This document shows positions 7,813 to 18,500 of a DNA stretch of 64,000 nucleotides, in pieces. The DNA comes from Actinomyces wuliandei (GTDB lineage Bacteria > Actinomycetota > Actinomycetes > Actinomycetales > Actinomycetaceae): contig NZ_CP025227.1 of NCBI RefSeq assembly GCF_004010955.1, forward strand, positions 1,364,001 through 1,428,000, written 5' to 3'. The number at the start of each line of letters is the position of its first letter. Position 1 is the first letter of the stretch. The translations under genes were made by a program, and so were the position numbers. The notes under the pieces are model-generated. The model worked only from the letters and a program-made list of their open reading frames with translations. It was not told where the DNA came from and did no database searches.

Positions 7813-10448
7813 CTCCTACGGCTCCCGGGACTCCCGGGTCGGGAGCCTCCGCCACCACGGTGCACGACGACGTGTCGTCGGACCCCGGTGCGGGTGGTGG
7901 CTCCTCTGCCGTGACGGGAGCACAGGGGCTGAGCTCTGCTGAGGTCGCCGACAGGGTCAGCCGTGGCCTGACCAACGCCTACGAGGAGAAGACCTCCCGC
8001 AGCGTGGCCCAGATCCTGCGTGCCAACCTTCTCACCGTCTTCAACGCGATCCTGGGGGTGGCGCTGGTCCTGGTCCTCGTCTTCGGTCACTGGGCGGACG
8101 CCCTGTTCGGGATCGTGCTCCTGCTTAACACGAGCACCGGGACTGTCGCGGAGATCCGGGCCAAGCGCGCGCTGGACCGGCTCGCCGTGCTGGAGACCCC
8201 CCGCACGACGGTGGTGCGCGACGGTGAGCAGCAGGAGGTGGCCGTCGCGCAGGTCGTCCTCGACGACGTCGTTCGGCTGCGGGTGGGCGAGCAGGTCCCC
8301 GCAGACGGCACCGTGCTGTCCTGCGAGGGGCTGGAAGTCGATGACTCCATCCTTACCGGTGAGTCAGCTCCGGTGCACCCGGCCATCGGGGACCGGGTCA
8401 TGTCGGGGACCACGGTGACTGCCGGGACCGGCCTGTTCCGGGCCACGGCGGTGGGAGCTGATGCCTACGCCCACCGTCTGGCCCGCGAGGCGCGCCGGTA
8501 CTCCGTGGCTGTCAGCGAGCTCCAGGCGGGCACCAACCGGGTACTGGGGTGGATCTCCTGGGTGATCGTGCCTGTGGCCCTGCTGCTGGCGTGGTCCCAG
8601 CTGCGCGGGGAGGAGGGGGGTCTCGCCCACGCCGTGTCCTCCGGGTCCTGGCGCGCAGCAGTGGTCCCCGCGGTTGCGGGAGTGGTTGGCATGGTGCCCC
8701 AGGGCCTGGTGCTGCTGACCTCGGTGAACTTTGCCACCGCAGCCCTGGCCCTGGCCCGCCGCAGCGTCCTGGTCCAGGAGCTGCCAGCGGTGGAGGTCCT
8801 GGCCCGGGTCGACACCCTGTGCCTGGACAAGACTGGCACCATCACGACCGGGCGGATCCGCTTGGAGCAGGTCTACGACCTCCACGACTCCCACGACCTT
8901 GGCGCCCCCGGGTCTGGAGCGCATGATCCCGCTCCTGAGGTACTGGCGGTCCTGGCCCGGCTCAGTGGGGGAGAGGACCCCAACGCCAGCGCCACTGCCA
9001 TCAGTGAGGGCCTCAGCAGGCCAGACCTGCTGGGACCCGAGGGCCTGGAGACCGCGCGGGCGGTCCGTCCTGAGGCCCAGGTGCCCTTCTCCTCACGACG
9101 GAAGTGGTCGGCTCTGCGGGAGGAGGGGGCGACCTGGGTCCTAGGTGCTCCGGAGATCCTCCTGGACGCGGCTGAGGCGGATTCCCCGGGGCCGCTGGTG
9201 GAAGGCGCGCGCCAGCAGGTCCGTCAGGCGGCCGCGACAGGTGCCCGCGTGCTGGCCCTGGCCTCCAGCCCCCACCTGTGGGGCGACCAGTCCGGCGCGC
9301 CCGGTCAGGAGCCAGTGCTGCCTGCGGGCCTGTGCCCTCGTGCGCTGGTCGTCCTGTCGGAGGAGGTCCGCCCTGACGCCGCCCAGACCCTGGAGTACTT
9401 CCGCGACCAGGGCGTGGAGGTCAAGGTCATCTCCGGTGACAGCCCGGCCACGGTGGCCGCAGTGGCCCGCAGGGCCGGGGTGCAGGCACCTGGTGGGGGG
9501 GAGCTGGTGGCCGTGGACGCCCGGGACCTGCCAGAGGTGACGGGTGCCGGCCAGGACCCGGGTGCCCGGGACGGCCAGGACCCTCAGGACTCTGCGGAGG
9601 ACCTGGACCACCTGGCGCAGCTGGTGGAGCCGGTCAGCGTCCTGGGACGGGTGACTCCGGAGCAGAAGCGTTCCCTGGTGCGGGCACTGAGGGCGCGCGG
9701 GCACGTCGTGGCCATGACCGGTGACGGCGTCAACGACGCGCTGGCGCTAAAGGAGGCCGACCTGGGTATCGCCATGGGCAACGGAGCGCCAGCGACCAAG
9801 GCGGTGGCCCGTCTGGTGCTGCTGTCCGGGGAGTTCTCCGCGCTTCCAGGGGTCGTGGCCCAGGGGCGGCGAGTCATGGCAAACACTGAGCGCATCGCCT
9901 CCCTGTTCCTGGCCAAGACTGTCTACGCCTCCCTCATCGCGGTGGTGGTCTCCGCGCTGGCGATCTCCTATCCTTTCGCCCCCCGTCAGCTGACGATCGT
10001 CTCCTCGCTGACGATCGGGGTCCCTGCCTTCGTCCTGGCCCTGGCCCCAAGCAACCAGCGCTACCGGGCGGGCTTCCTGGGGCGAGTCCTCACCCTGGCG
10101 GTCCCGGCGGGACTGGTGGCAGGCACCATGACGCTGCTGACCTGGACCTGGTTGACGCTCACTGGTGCCCCTGAGGCCCAGGTAACCACCGGGGCGACGC
10201 TGGTACTGGTCGTCTCCGGGCTGTGGCTGCTGACGCTGACGGCCCGCCCGTTGCTGGGATGGCGGCTGGGACTGGTGCTCCTCATGGGGGTGGCGGCCGT
10301 CCTGGGGGTGGTCCTGCCTGCGGTACGGGCTTTCTTCCTCCTGAGCTGGCCCCAGCCGGGCGTGTGGTGGGTCATTGCAGCCATGGCGGGGCTTGCTGTG
10401 GGCGGTATTGAGGTGGTGTACCTGGTGCGTCAGCGGATGGTCCGCTGA
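7809..10448 (+). CDS. P-type cation-transporting ATPase (CtpE-like)
   Basis: The 879-residue membrane pump has the P-type ATPase motifs in order: TGES (actuator loop, ILTGESAPV), the phosphorylation site DKTGT at about D340, and MTGDGVNDALALKEADLGIAMG (written here only as a landmark; the key residues are TGDGVND). Two membrane helices precede the actuator domain, two lie between it and the P-domain, and about six follow. There is no N-terminal heavy-metal-binding domain or CPC motif, so copper/zinc pumps are unlikely. The nearest family I recognise is mycobacterial CtpE, described as a Ca2+ pump. Coupling to terC and the Mn-type riboswitch suggests Mn2+ as a substrate here (inference). Start GTG 7809, with AGGAG about 6 bases upstream. 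Confidence 0.85.
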   Translation: MTPTAPGTPGSGASATTVHDDVSSDPGAGGGSSAVTGAQGLSSAEVADRVSRGLTNAYEEKTSRSVAQILRANLLTVFNAILGVALVLVLVFGHWADALFGIVLLLNTSTGTVAEIRAKRALDRLAVLETPRTTVVRDGEQQEVAVAQVVLDDVVRLRVGEQVPADGTVLSCEGLEVDDSILTGESAPVHPAIGDRVMSGTTVTAGTGLFRATAVGADAYAHRLAREARRYSVAVSELQAGTNRVLGWISWVIVPVALLLAWSQLRGEEGGLAHAVSSGSWRAAVVPAVAGVVGMVPQGLVLLTSVNFATAALALARRSVLVQELPAVEVLARVDTLCLDKTGTITTGRIRLEQVYDLHDSHDLGAPGSGAHDPAPEVLAVLARLSGGEDPNASATAISEGLSRPDLLGPEGLETARAVRPEAQVPFSSRRKWSALREEGATWVLGAPEILLDAAEADSPGPLVEGARQQVRQAAATGARVLALASSPHLWGDQSGAPGQEPVLPAGLCPRALVVLSEEVRPDAAQTLEYFRDQGVEVKVISGDSPATVAAVARRAGVQAPGGGELVAVDARDLPEVTGAGQDPGARDGQDPQDSAEDLDHLAQLVEPVSVLGRVTPEQKRSLVRALRARGHVVAMTGDGVNDALALKEADLGIAMGNGAPATKAVARLVLLSGEFSALPGVVAQGRRVMANTERIASLFLAKTVYASLIAVVVSALAISYPFAPRQLTIVSSLTIGVPAFVLALAPSNQRYRAGFLGRVLTLAVPAGLVAGTMTLLTWTWLTLTGAPEAQVTTGATLVLVVSGLWLLTLTARPLLGWRLGLVLLMGVAAVLGVVLPAVRAFFLLSWPQPGVWWVIAAMAGLAVGGIEVVYLVRQRMVR

Positions 10449-10535
10449 GCCTGTCCCCGTGCCTGCCTGTCTCCCGTCGTGCCGCCCGGGGCCGACGTTC
10501 CTGGACAGCCCAGGCAATGGGCTCAGACGATGGGC

Positions 10536-10829
10536 CTAGGCGGTGGGGGAGAGCACCCCGATGACCGGGTTCCACTGGCGCGCGACGCGCTCGGCGATGA
10601 AGCCCGCCTGGTAGAAGGGGTCGTCCTCCAGGAGCGCGAGAGCGGCCTCCTCGTCCTGGGCACGCACGACAATGAGGGCGTCGTGGGTGCCCACGAAGGG
10701 ACCTGCCGCCAGGAGCCGGTCCTGGCTCGCCAGCTCGGCGTTGAAGGCGCGGTGGGACGGGCGCAGCTTGTCCATGGCCTCGTCCTGGTCGGTGACGTAG
10801 TGGTACTCGACGGCGAAGATCCTGCTCAT
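10536..10829 (-). CDS. YciI-family protein
   Basis: The 97-residue protein has the ferredoxin-like dimeric alpha/beta-barrel pattern of the YciI family: an opening beta strand (FAVEYHYV), a helix with the conserved RPSHRAF histidine, then [15 protein letters not shown] with the conserved Asp. The molecular role of the family is largely unknown; some members are linked to small-molecule turnover. It runs convergently with the P-type ATPase gene, 87 bases away, and divergently from uvrA. TAGCCT lies 6 bases before the ATG with no ribosome binding site, suggesting a leaderless transcript. Confidence 0.85.
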   Translation of the reverse strand: MSRIFAVEYHYVTDQDEAMDKLRPSHRAFNAELASQDRLLAAGPFVGTHDALIVVRAQDEEAALALLEDDPFYQAGFIAERVARQWNPVIGVLSPTA

Positions 10830-10835
10830 GGCACC

Positions 10836-10841
10836 AGGCTA
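10836..10841 (-). promoter_or_regulatory. Leaderless -10 box for the YciI-like gene
   Basis: Read on the minus strand this is TAGCCT, 6 bases upstream of the ATG at 10829. There is no Shine-Dalgarno sequence between them. Confidence 0.45.
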
Positions 10842-10886
10842 GACCTGCGGCCGCCGGCACGTGGCCAAGACCTCCCGCGCCGTGCT

Positions 10887-10900
10887 CGAACACGTGTTTG
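10887..10900 (+). promoter_or_regulatory. LexA (SOS) box of uvrA
   Basis: CGAACACGTGTTTG matches the Gram-positive/actinobacterial LexA consensus CGAAC-N4-GTTYG at every defined position. It overlaps the -35 hexamer of the uvrA promoter, the expected place for repression, so uvrA should be induced by DNA damage. Confidence 0.85.
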
Positions 10901-10925
10901 AGGACCGTGCTCGTCCTCCTAGACT
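10898..10925 (+). promoter_or_regulatory. uvrA promoter, leaderless
   Basis: TTGAGG (10898-10903) and TAGACT (10920-10925) are 16 bases apart. The start codon GTG at 10934 is 8 bases after the -10 box and has no ribosome binding site, so the mRNA probably starts at or just before the codon. Confidence 0.65.
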
Positions 10926-10933
10926 GCCGTCCC

Positions 10934-13780
10934 GTGAACGACTCTCTCATCGTCCGTGGAGCCCGGGCGCACAACCTCAGGGGCGTGGACCTCGACCTGC
11001 CCCGGGACCAGATGATCGTCTTCACCGGGCTGTCCGGGTCGGGCAAGTCCTCCCTGGCCTTCGACACGATCTTCGCTGAGGGGCAGCGCCGCTACGTGGA
11101 GTCCCTGTCCTCCTACGCCCGCCAGTTCCTGGGCCAGATGGACAAGCCTGACGTCGAGCTCATCGAGGGTCTGAGCCCGGCGGTGTCCATCGACCAGAAG
11201 TCCACCTCCCGCAACCCGCGCTCCACAGTGGGTACGGTCACCGAGGTCTACGACTACCTGCGTCTGCTCTACGCCCGGGCAGGCACCCAGCACTGCCCCG
11301 TCTGCGACGCCGTCATCTCCTCCCAGACCCCACAGCAGATCGTTGACCAGGTCCGCTCCCTGCCCGAGGGCACCCGCTTCCAGGTGCTGGCCCCCGTGGT
11401 GCGTGGGCGCAAGGGGGAGTACACCGAGCTGTTCGAGGAGCTGCGCGGGCGCGGATTCAACCGGGTCCGGGTGGACGGGGCCACGCAGCGGCTGGACTCC
11501 CCGCCGACTCTCAACAAGCGCCTCAAGCATGACATTGAGGTCATCGTGGACCGCCTGGTGGTGCGCGAGGGCATCCGCCAGCGCCTGACCGACTCGGTGG
11601 AGACCGCCCTGGCCCTGGCCGAGGGCCTGGTGATCATTGAGCGGGTAGACGCCGACGTGGACGACCCTACCCGGGAGCACCGCTACTCCGAGAAACGAGC
11701 CTGCCCCAACGAGCACCCTCTCCAGCTTGACGAGATGGAGCCGCGGACCTTCTCCTTCAACGCCCCCTACGGCGCCTGCCCGGAGTGCACGGGTATCGGC
11801 ACTCACCTGGAGGTGGACCCCGAGCTCGTCGTGCCCGACGAGGAGCTGACCCTGGCGCAGGGGGCCGTCGCCCCCTGGTCCAGCCACCAGAAGTACTTCA
11901 CCCGCCAGCTGGCCGCCCTGGGGGAGGACCTGGGCTTCGACGTTGACACCCCGTGGCGAGCGCTGCCGCAACGGGCCAGGGAGGCGATCCTGCGGGGCAA
12001 GGACTACGAGGTCAAGGTGCGCTACCGCAACCGCTGGGGCCGGGAGCGGGTCTACGCCACCGGCTTTGAGGGCGTTATGGACTATGTCATGCGCAAGCAC
12101 CAGGAAACCGAGTCGGACTGGTCCCGGGAGCGCTACCAGGGTTACATGCGGGAGGTCCCCTGCCCGGCCTGCCACGGCACCCGGCTCAAGGCGGAGGTGC
12201 TGGCGGTACGTGTAGGCGGGCTGTCCATCGCCGAGTTGTGCGACCTGCCTATCAGCGAGACCCGGGACTTCCTGGCCCACCTGGACCTGTCCGGCCAGGC
12301 CCGCCAGATCGCGGGCAGTGTGCTGAGCGAGATCGCCGCCCGCCTGGGGTTCCTGGTTGATGTCGGCCTGGAGTACCTTAGCCTGTCCCGAGGTGCAGCC
12401 ACCCTGTCCGGGGGCGAGGCGCAGAGGATCCGCCTGGCCACCCAGATCGGCTCGGGCCTGGTGGGTGTCCTCTACGTGCTGGACGAGCCCAGCATCGGGC
12501 TGCACCAGAGGGACAACGCCCGGCTCATCACCACCCTCCAGAAGCTGCGGGACCTGGGTAACACGCTCATTGTCGTGGAGCATGACGAGGACACCATCCG
12601 TGCCGCGGACTGGATCGTGGACATCGGACCCGGGGCGGGGGAGAACGGTGGGCAGGTCGTCCACTCCGGGCCGCTGAGCGCCCTGGTGGAGGCGGAGGGG
12701 TCGGTGACTGGTGACTACCTGGCGCGCCGCCGCCGCATTGAGGTCCCCCGGTCACGCCGCCCCCGCCGCAAGGGCCGGGAGGTCACTGTGGTAGGTGCCC
12801 GGGAGAACAACCTCAAGGACGTCACCGTCACCTTCCCCCTGGGGCTGCTTACCGCCGTGACCGGGGTGTCCGGGTCGGGCAAGTCCTCCCTGGTCAACTC
12901 TATTCTCTACCAGGTTCTGGCCAACCGTCTTAACCGGTCCCGGGGCGTGCCCGGACGGCACCGGACCGTGCGGGGGGTGGACAACCTGGACAAGGTGGTC
13001 CACGTCGACCAGTCGCCCATCGGGCGCACGCCGCGGTCCAACCCCGCGACCTACACCGGTGTGTGGGACCACATCCGCAAGATCTTCGCCTCGGTGCCGG
13101 AGTCCAAGGTGCGCGGTTACGGCCCGGGCCGCTTCTCCTTCAACGTCAAGGGCGGGCGCTGCGAGTCCTGCAAGGGTGACGGCACCCTGAAGATCGAGAT
13201 GAATTTCCTGCCGGACGTCTACGTGCCCTGCGAGGTCTGCCACGGTGCCCGCTACAACCGCGAGACCCTGGAGATCCGGTACAAGGACAAGACGGTGGCT
13301 GACGTGCTGGACATGACCATCCACCAGGCGGCGGACTTCTTCTCGGCTTCCGGCGTCATCTCCCGCCACCTGGACACCCTGGTGGAGGTGGGCCTGGGCT
13401 ACGTGCGTCTGGGCCAGGCGGCCACGACCCTCTCCGGTGGCGAGGCGCAGCGCGTCAAGCTGGCCACCGAGCTCCAGCGTCGCTCCACCGGGCGGACCGT
13501 CTACGTCCTGGACGAGCCCACCACCGGCCTGCACCTGGAGGACATCCGCAAGCTCCTGGGCGTGCTCCAGGGCCTGGTGGACAAGGGCAACACTGTGGTC
13601 GTCATTGAGCACAACCTGGACGTCATCGCTCACGCCGACTGGATTATTGACATGGGACCTGAGGGCGGCAAGGGTGGCGGCACGGTGGTGGCCACTGGAA
13701 CCCCGGAGCAGGTGGCTGGCAACGCCTCCTCCCACACCGGGCGGTTCCTCAACGAGGTCCTCCACGGGCAGCGTGTCTAG
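10934..13780 (+). CDS. uvrA: Excinuclease ABC subunit A
   Basis: The 948-residue protein is the damage-recognition ATPase of nucleotide excision repair. It shows the full tandem ABC layout: first Walker [10 protein letters not shown], a zinc-binding insertion (CPVC, then CPECTGIG and [12 protein letters not shown]), first signature [12 protein letters not shown] with Walker [11 protein letters not shown], second Walker [10 protein letters not shown], second zinc module ([18 protein letters not shown]), and second signature [12 protein letters not shown] with Walker [10 protein letters not shown]. Length is typical. The GTG at 10934 is chosen because the product begins [18 protein letters not shown], the usual UvrA start, and because the -10 box sits 8 bases away. 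It is probably under LexA control. Confidence 0.98.
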   Translation: MNDSLIVRGARAHNLRGVDLDLPRDQMIVFTGLSGSGKSSLAFDTIFAEGQRRYVESLSSYARQFLGQMDKPDVELIEGLSPAVSIDQKSTSRNPRSTVGTVTEVYDYLRLLYARAGTQHCPVCDAVISSQTPQQIVDQVRSLPEGTRFQVLAPVVRGRKGEYTELFEELRGRGFNRVRVDGATQRLDSPPTLNKRLKHDIEVIVDRLVVREGIRQRLTDSVETALALAEGLVIIERVDADVDDPTREHRYSEKRACPNEHPLQLDEMEPRTFSFNAPYGACPECTGIGTHLEVDPELVVPDEELTLAQGAVAPWSSHQKYFTRQLAALGEDLGFDVDTPWRALPQRAREAILRGKDYEVKVRYRNRWGRERVYATGFEGVMDYVMRKHQETESDWSRERYQGYMREVPCPACHGTRLKAEVLAVRVGGLSIAELCDLPISETRDFLAHLDLSGQARQIAGSVLSEIAARLGFLVDVGLEYLSLSRGAATLSGGEAQRIRLATQIGSGLVGVLYVLDEPSIGLHQRDNARLITTLQKLRDLGNTLIVVEHDEDTIRAADWIVDIGPGAGENGGQVVHSGPLSALVEAEGSVTGDYLARRRRIEVPRSRRPRRKGREVTVVGARENNLKDVTVTFPLGLLTAVTGVSGSGKSSLVNSILYQVLANRLNRSRGVPGRHRTVRGVDNLDKVVHVDQSPIGRTPRSNPATYTGVWDHIRKIFASVPESKVRGYGPGRFSFNVKGGRCESCKGDGTLKIEMNFLPDVYVPCEVCHGARYNRETLEIRYKDKTVADVLDMTIHQAADFFSASGVISRHLDTLVEVGLGYVRLGQAATTLSGGEAQRVKLATELQRRSTGRTVYVLDEPTTGLHLEDIRKLLGVLQGLVDKGNTVVVIEHNLDVIAHADWIIDMGPEGGKGGGTVVATGTPEQVAGNASSHTGRFLNEVLHGQRV

Positions 13781-13865
13781 GCGGCATTATCGAGGCGGCG
13801 TCGCGATGGCGGGCGGAGCAGAAGATAACGGCGTCGTAGCTGTCGCGTGACCCCGCCGGGGCAGA

Positions 13866-13871
13866 TACCCT
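13866..13871 (+). promoter_or_regulatory. Leaderless -10 box for the UDP-glucose pyrophosphorylase gene
   Basis: TACCCT lies 6 bases before the ATG at 13878. There is no ribosome binding site in the intervening bases. Confidence 0.45.
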
Positions 13872-13877
13872 TCTGCT

Positions 13878-15254
13878 ATGAGCGAGAACGGACTCACCCT
13901 GGCCCAGGCCAAGATGCGCGACGCCGGCGTCGCGCAGCAGGCCATCGACGTCTTCAGCCACTACTACAGGACTCTTGAGGAGGGTGCCACCGGCCTGGTC
14001 CCGGAGGAGACCATTGAGCCCCTGACGGACATCAGCTCGATCAGCGACGTGGAGGTCAGCCCGGAGCAGGGCAGAGAGGCCCTGAGCCGTACCGTCATGA
14101 TCAAGCTCAACGGAGGCCTGGGGACCTCCATGGGGCTGGACCGGGCGAAGTCCCTGCTCCCCGTCCGGGGCGGAAAGACCTTCCTGGAGCTCATCGTGGA
14201 CCAGGTCCTGGCCGCCCGCAGACGCTATGGCGTGACCTTGCCGCTGGTCTTCATGAACTCCTTCCGCACCCGTGAGGACACTTTCGAGGCCCTGGAGTCC
14301 TGCCCTCCGGTCGCGGTGGAGGGGATCCCCCTGGACTTCCTGCAGAACCGTGAGCCCAAGCTGCGCGCCGACGACCTGAGCCCGGTGACCTGGGAGGCCG
14401 ACCCGGAGCTGGAGTGGTGCCCACCCGGGCACGGGGACATCTACACCGCCCTGACCGCATCCGGGGTCCTGGACGCCCTGCTGGAGCGGGGCTACCGCTA
14501 CGCCATGACCTCGAACTCGGACAACCTGGGGGCCGCCCCCTCAGCCCGCATCGCCGGGTGGTTCGCCGCCTCGGGAGCCGCCTACGCCCCGGAGATGTGC
14601 CGTCGCACGCCCGCCGACGTCAAGGGCGGGCACCTGGCGGTACGCAGGAGCGACGGGCGGATCATCCTGCGCGACACCGCCCAGACGCCTGCCGACCAGA
14701 TGCACTACTTCACCGACCAGTTCCGCCACCCCTTCTTCCACACCAACAACCTCTGGTTCGACCTGGAGGTGCTGCGCGACACCCTGCGCCAGCGCCAGGG
14801 GATCCTCGGGCTGCCGCTGATCAGGAACACCAAGACGGTTGACCCCTCCGACCCCGCCTCCACCCCGGTCATCCAGATGGAGACAGCCATGGGTGCGGCT
14901 GTGGAGGCCTTCGAGAAGGCGACGGCTGTGGAGGTGCCTCGCAGCAGGTTCCTCCCGGTCAAGACCACTAACGACCTGTTCCTACTGCGCTCCGACGTCT
15001 ACGAGGTTGACGAGGACGGCCTGCTGGTGCAGGTGCCGCAGGAGGCCTGCACGGTGGTGCTGGACCCCCGCTACTACAAGACCATCCGGGACTTTGAGGC
15101 CCGCTTCCCTGAGGGCGTCCCCTCCGTGCGCGGGGCGAGCTCGTTGACCGTGGAGGGCGACTGGACCTTTGGCGCTGGTGTGGTGGCGACCGGGGACGCC
15201 GTAGTGAGGGAGGAGGGTTCGCCGGGAACCGTTCCCGCTGGGACCCGGATCTGA
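13878..15254 (+). CDS. UTP--glucose-1-phosphate uridylyltransferase (UGP2-like)
   Basis: The 458-residue enzyme makes UDP-glucose from UTP and glucose 1-phosphate. It belongs to the eukaryote-type UDPGP family rather than the short bacterial GalU family. The nucleotide-binding loop is KLNGGLGTSMGLDRAKSLLP, followed by the substrate motifs FMNSFRT, WCPPGHGDIY and SNSDNLGA, and the sugar-binding segment FHTNNLWFDL. Bifidobacteria and Actinomyces commonly use this type (family knowledge). It lies 97 bases after uvrA on the same strand, with its own apparent leaderless promoter. It is the last chromosomal gene before the CRISPR array, whose distal end begins 187 bases downstream. Confidence 0.92.
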   Translation: MSENGLTLAQAKMRDAGVAQQAIDVFSHYYRTLEEGATGLVPEETIEPLTDISSISDVEVSPEQGREALSRTVMIKLNGGLGTSMGLDRAKSLLPVRGGKTFLELIVDQVLAARRRYGVTLPLVFMNSFRTREDTFEALESCPPVAVEGIPLDFLQNREPKLRADDLSPVTWEADPELEWCPPGHGDIYTALTASGVLDALLERGYRYAMTSNSDNLGAAPSARIAGWFAASGAAYAPEMCRRTPADVKGGHLAVRRSDGRIILRDTAQTPADQMHYFTDQFRHPFFHTNNLWFDLEVLRDTLRQRQGILGLPLIRNTKTVDPSDPASTPVIQMETAMGAAVEAFEKATAVEVPRSRFLPVKTTNDLFLLRSDVYEVDEDGLLVQVPQEACTVVLDPRYYKTIRDFEARFPEGVPSVRGASSLTVEGDWTFGAGVVATGDAVVREEGSPGTVPAGTRI

Positions 15255-15441
15255 GCGAGGCAGTTCTTGCAGCGTTCTCTGTCGTGACCTGCTGTCGAGG
15301 GTAGCGCCGCAGGGAGCCATGCAGCGCATCGCCCACGTAGCACGCAGGCTGCTGCCAGCCCGATAGTGGGTGGATGCCCACGGCTGACGGGTGCGCGTAG
15401 ACGCTCAGAGGCTGTTGTTCCTGCGCGCCATAAGGGCGCTT
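15255..15441. other. Gene-free spacer between UDPGP gene and CRISPR array
   Basis: I see no gene here. A small hairpin (GCGCC at 15425-15429 with GGCGC at 15435-15439) lies just before the degenerate array repeat. It could end array transcription, which runs leftward, but there is no U-tract. Confidence 0.4.
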
Positions 15442-15472
15442 GGTTCATTCCCTCGAGTATGAGGGGGAACAC
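15442..15472 (-). repeat. Degenerate terminal CRISPR repeat
   Basis: A 31-nt sequence beginning GGTTCATTCCC and ending GGGGGAACAC aligns with the 28-nt array repeat with substitutions and three inserted bases. It is followed by exactly 33 bases before the first perfect repeat. It marks the old, leader-distal end of the array. Confidence 0.8.
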
Positions 15473-15505
15473 CCCCCGTAGGGAGGGGGTGGCGGCGCCG
15501 CATCG

Positions 15506-18500
15506 GGCTCATCCCCGCGTATGCGGGGAACACAGGGCCGGGTCGAGACGTACCTACGGCAGCGGGGGCTCATCCCCGCGTATGCGGGGAACACCGGCCT
15601 CGTGGCGGGCCGAGGGTGAGGTAGGCGGGCTCATCCCCGCGTATGCGGGGAACACACGTCGCGGGTGGCGTCAACGACGTCGCGCTTGGGCTCATCCCCG
15701 CGTATGCGGGGAACACTTTCGATCTCCTTCTGACTGGTTCCTCGGGTCCGGCTCATCCCCGCGTATGCGGGGAACACTGGTTTCCCGCCAGGCAGGAGGT
15801 GTCTGAGGACGGCTCATCCCCGCGTATGCGGGGAACACTACCCCTCGGGGGCCGTGAGCCCCCGGGTTGAGGGCTCATCCCCGCGTATGCGGGGAACACG
15901 CCCCGGAGGGGGCGGGTACCCAGGGTCGTGCCGGCTCATCCCCGCGTATGCGGGGAACACGTGCGCCCCGTGGTGGTGTGGACCTCGTTTAGGGGCTCAT
16001 CCCCGCGTATGCGGGGAACACAGGAGGGCGGCGACGTCGTCGTAGGTCAGGCCCGGCTCATCCCCGCGTATGCGGGGAACACCTGAGGAACGTGGTGATG
16101 GTGGTCCACGCAGTGGGCTCATCCCCGCGTATGCGGGGAACACTCCAGGATCAGCCCAAGCGGCGGGCACAGCCGGGGCTCATCCCCGCGTATGCGGGGA
16201 ACACGTGACCGAGATTGCGCCCTCGCTCGGGTCGGCGGGCTCATCCCCGCGTATGCGGGGAACACACGCCGCCAACTCCGACAGACTTCAGGGCCGCCGG
16301 CTCATCCCCGCGTATGCGGGGAACACCCCCGGTGGGTCGTACCCGTGCTCCTGGGTCACGGCTCATCCCCGCGTATGCGGGGAACACCCGAGGGGGTGCG
16401 TGACCCGAAGCCTGGGGACCGGCTCATCCCCGCGTATGCGGGGAACACGAGGCCGACCGCCCCCACGACGCCGACCAGTACGGCTCATCCCCGCGTATGC
16501 GGGGAACACCAGAAGCACGCACCCCTGGCGACAGCACCCTTCGGCTCATCCCCGCGTATGCGGGGAACACCGCTGGACCTTCTCCGCCAGGTCGCTCCAG
16601 GCCGGCTCATCCCCGCGTATGCGGGGAACACCTGGCTGGCTCTGTAGGCAGAGTGGGCCAGCTGGGCTCATCCCCGCGTATGCGGGGAACACCATCTTGG
16701 TGGCCGTTTTTAAAACACGGCCATCGGCTCATCCCCGCGTATGCGGGGAACACAGCACCGGTCCGTGCTCGGGATCGCCGACGACGGGCTCATCCCCGCG
16801 TATGCGGGGAACACGGGGAGGCTGCTCCGCCATCTCCCGGATCGCCCGGCTCATCCCCGCGTATGCGGGGAACACCCGTGGCGGCGGCCTGCGCCTCCAC
16901 GGCGCTTGGGCTCATCCCCGCGTATGCGGGGAACACGCGGATCAGACTGGAGGGTGGTGTGTCGAGTAGGGCTCATCCCCGCGTATGCGGGGAACACGCC
17001 GCCCCGTCGGGCTTTTTCTCCCGTTCCTGGGGCTCATCCCCGCGTATGCGGGGAACACATCGCCCACGCGGTCGACAGGTACATGACCGTCTGGCTCATC
17101 CCCGCGTATGCGGGGAACACACGCCGATGAGTGACGGTGAGGACCTCACGCCGGGCTCATCCCCGCGTATGCGGGGAACACTCCTCGGTCTCCTGGCCCC
17201 GCGCGATGACGATGGGCTCATCCCCGCGTATGCGGGGAACACGGACATACTCACGGGAGCGGGCGATCCAGAGACGGCTCATCCCCGCGTATGCGGGGAA
17301 CACCTGGTCGCGATCGTTGCTGCGATCTGGGGGATTAGGCTCATCCCCGCGTATGCGGGGAACACGCGCCGGGGCAGGTGAGTACTGATGCCAGGGGCGG
17401 CTCATCCCCGCGTATGCGGGGAACACAGGCCAACGTCCGTGACACTTCCGAGGGCTTCGGGCTCATCCCCGCGTATGCGGGGAACACTCGGGGTTCTCCT
17501 GGTTCGCCCCCCAACCCCACGGCTCATCCCCGCGTATGCGGGGAACACAGGGCCAGGAAGGTCGCGACACCGAGGATCTGGGGCTCATCCCCGCGTATGC
17601 GGGGAACACGGTAGTGTCCATGGTGGTTCCTCTCTTTCCTTCGGCTCATCCCCGCGTATGCGGGGAACACCCTTTTCTTCTGGTTGGTGATTGCGGCTGT
17701 GAGGGCTCATCCCCGCGTATGCGGGGAACACTCGGCCTCTATCCTGGCCAGCTCGACGGCGGCCGGCTCATCCCCGCGTATGCGGGGAACACTACAGGGC
17801 GTAGTCCTCGTCGAGGGCCTCCTGGGGCTCATCCCCGCGTATGCGGGGAACACCACCCTGGCGGCCCGACGACATCTACCGGGCACGGCTCATCCCCGCG
17901 TATGCGGGGAACACCGACTATGGCGCGGGCCAGTGACGCTCTCAAGGGGCTCATCCCCGCGTATGCGGGGAACACACAGGGGAACAGGGGAACAGGGGAA
18001 CAGGGTTCGGCTCATCCCCGCGTATGCGGGGAACACCCGTCCACCTGGCGGCCGGGGACCAGCCGGTTTGGCTCATCCCCGCGTATGCGGGGAACACCGC
18101 GTCCTCGTTCTCTGTCAGTATGGTGATGCCGGCTCATCCCCGCGTATGCGGGGAACACAGCTTTGACGCGCAGGGGATGATCTGGGACGCGGGCTCATCC
18201 CCGCGTATGCGGGGAACACCGACCCCGACATCTGGGCGATGATCCTGAATGCGGCTCATCCCCGCGTATGCGGGGAACACTCAAGAAACACCTTGAACGA
18301 GTTAAGGCGCTGGGGCTCATCCCCGCGTATGCGGGGAACACGGAGCCGCAGAGGCCACCGGCCTCTCACCCGACGGCTCATCCCCGCGTATGCGGGGAAC
18401 ACTTGATGGCTGGGTGTGGGTAGGCCGCATTTGCCGGCTCATCCCCGCGTATGCGGGGAACACGACCCCGCCTCAAGGGCATTCAGGAGGTCAAGAGGCT

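Noticed and set aside
10919..12664. Minus-strand open frame of 581 codons opposite uvrA
   Set aside because: It is antisense to a clear UvrA sequence, with no domain or start signals.
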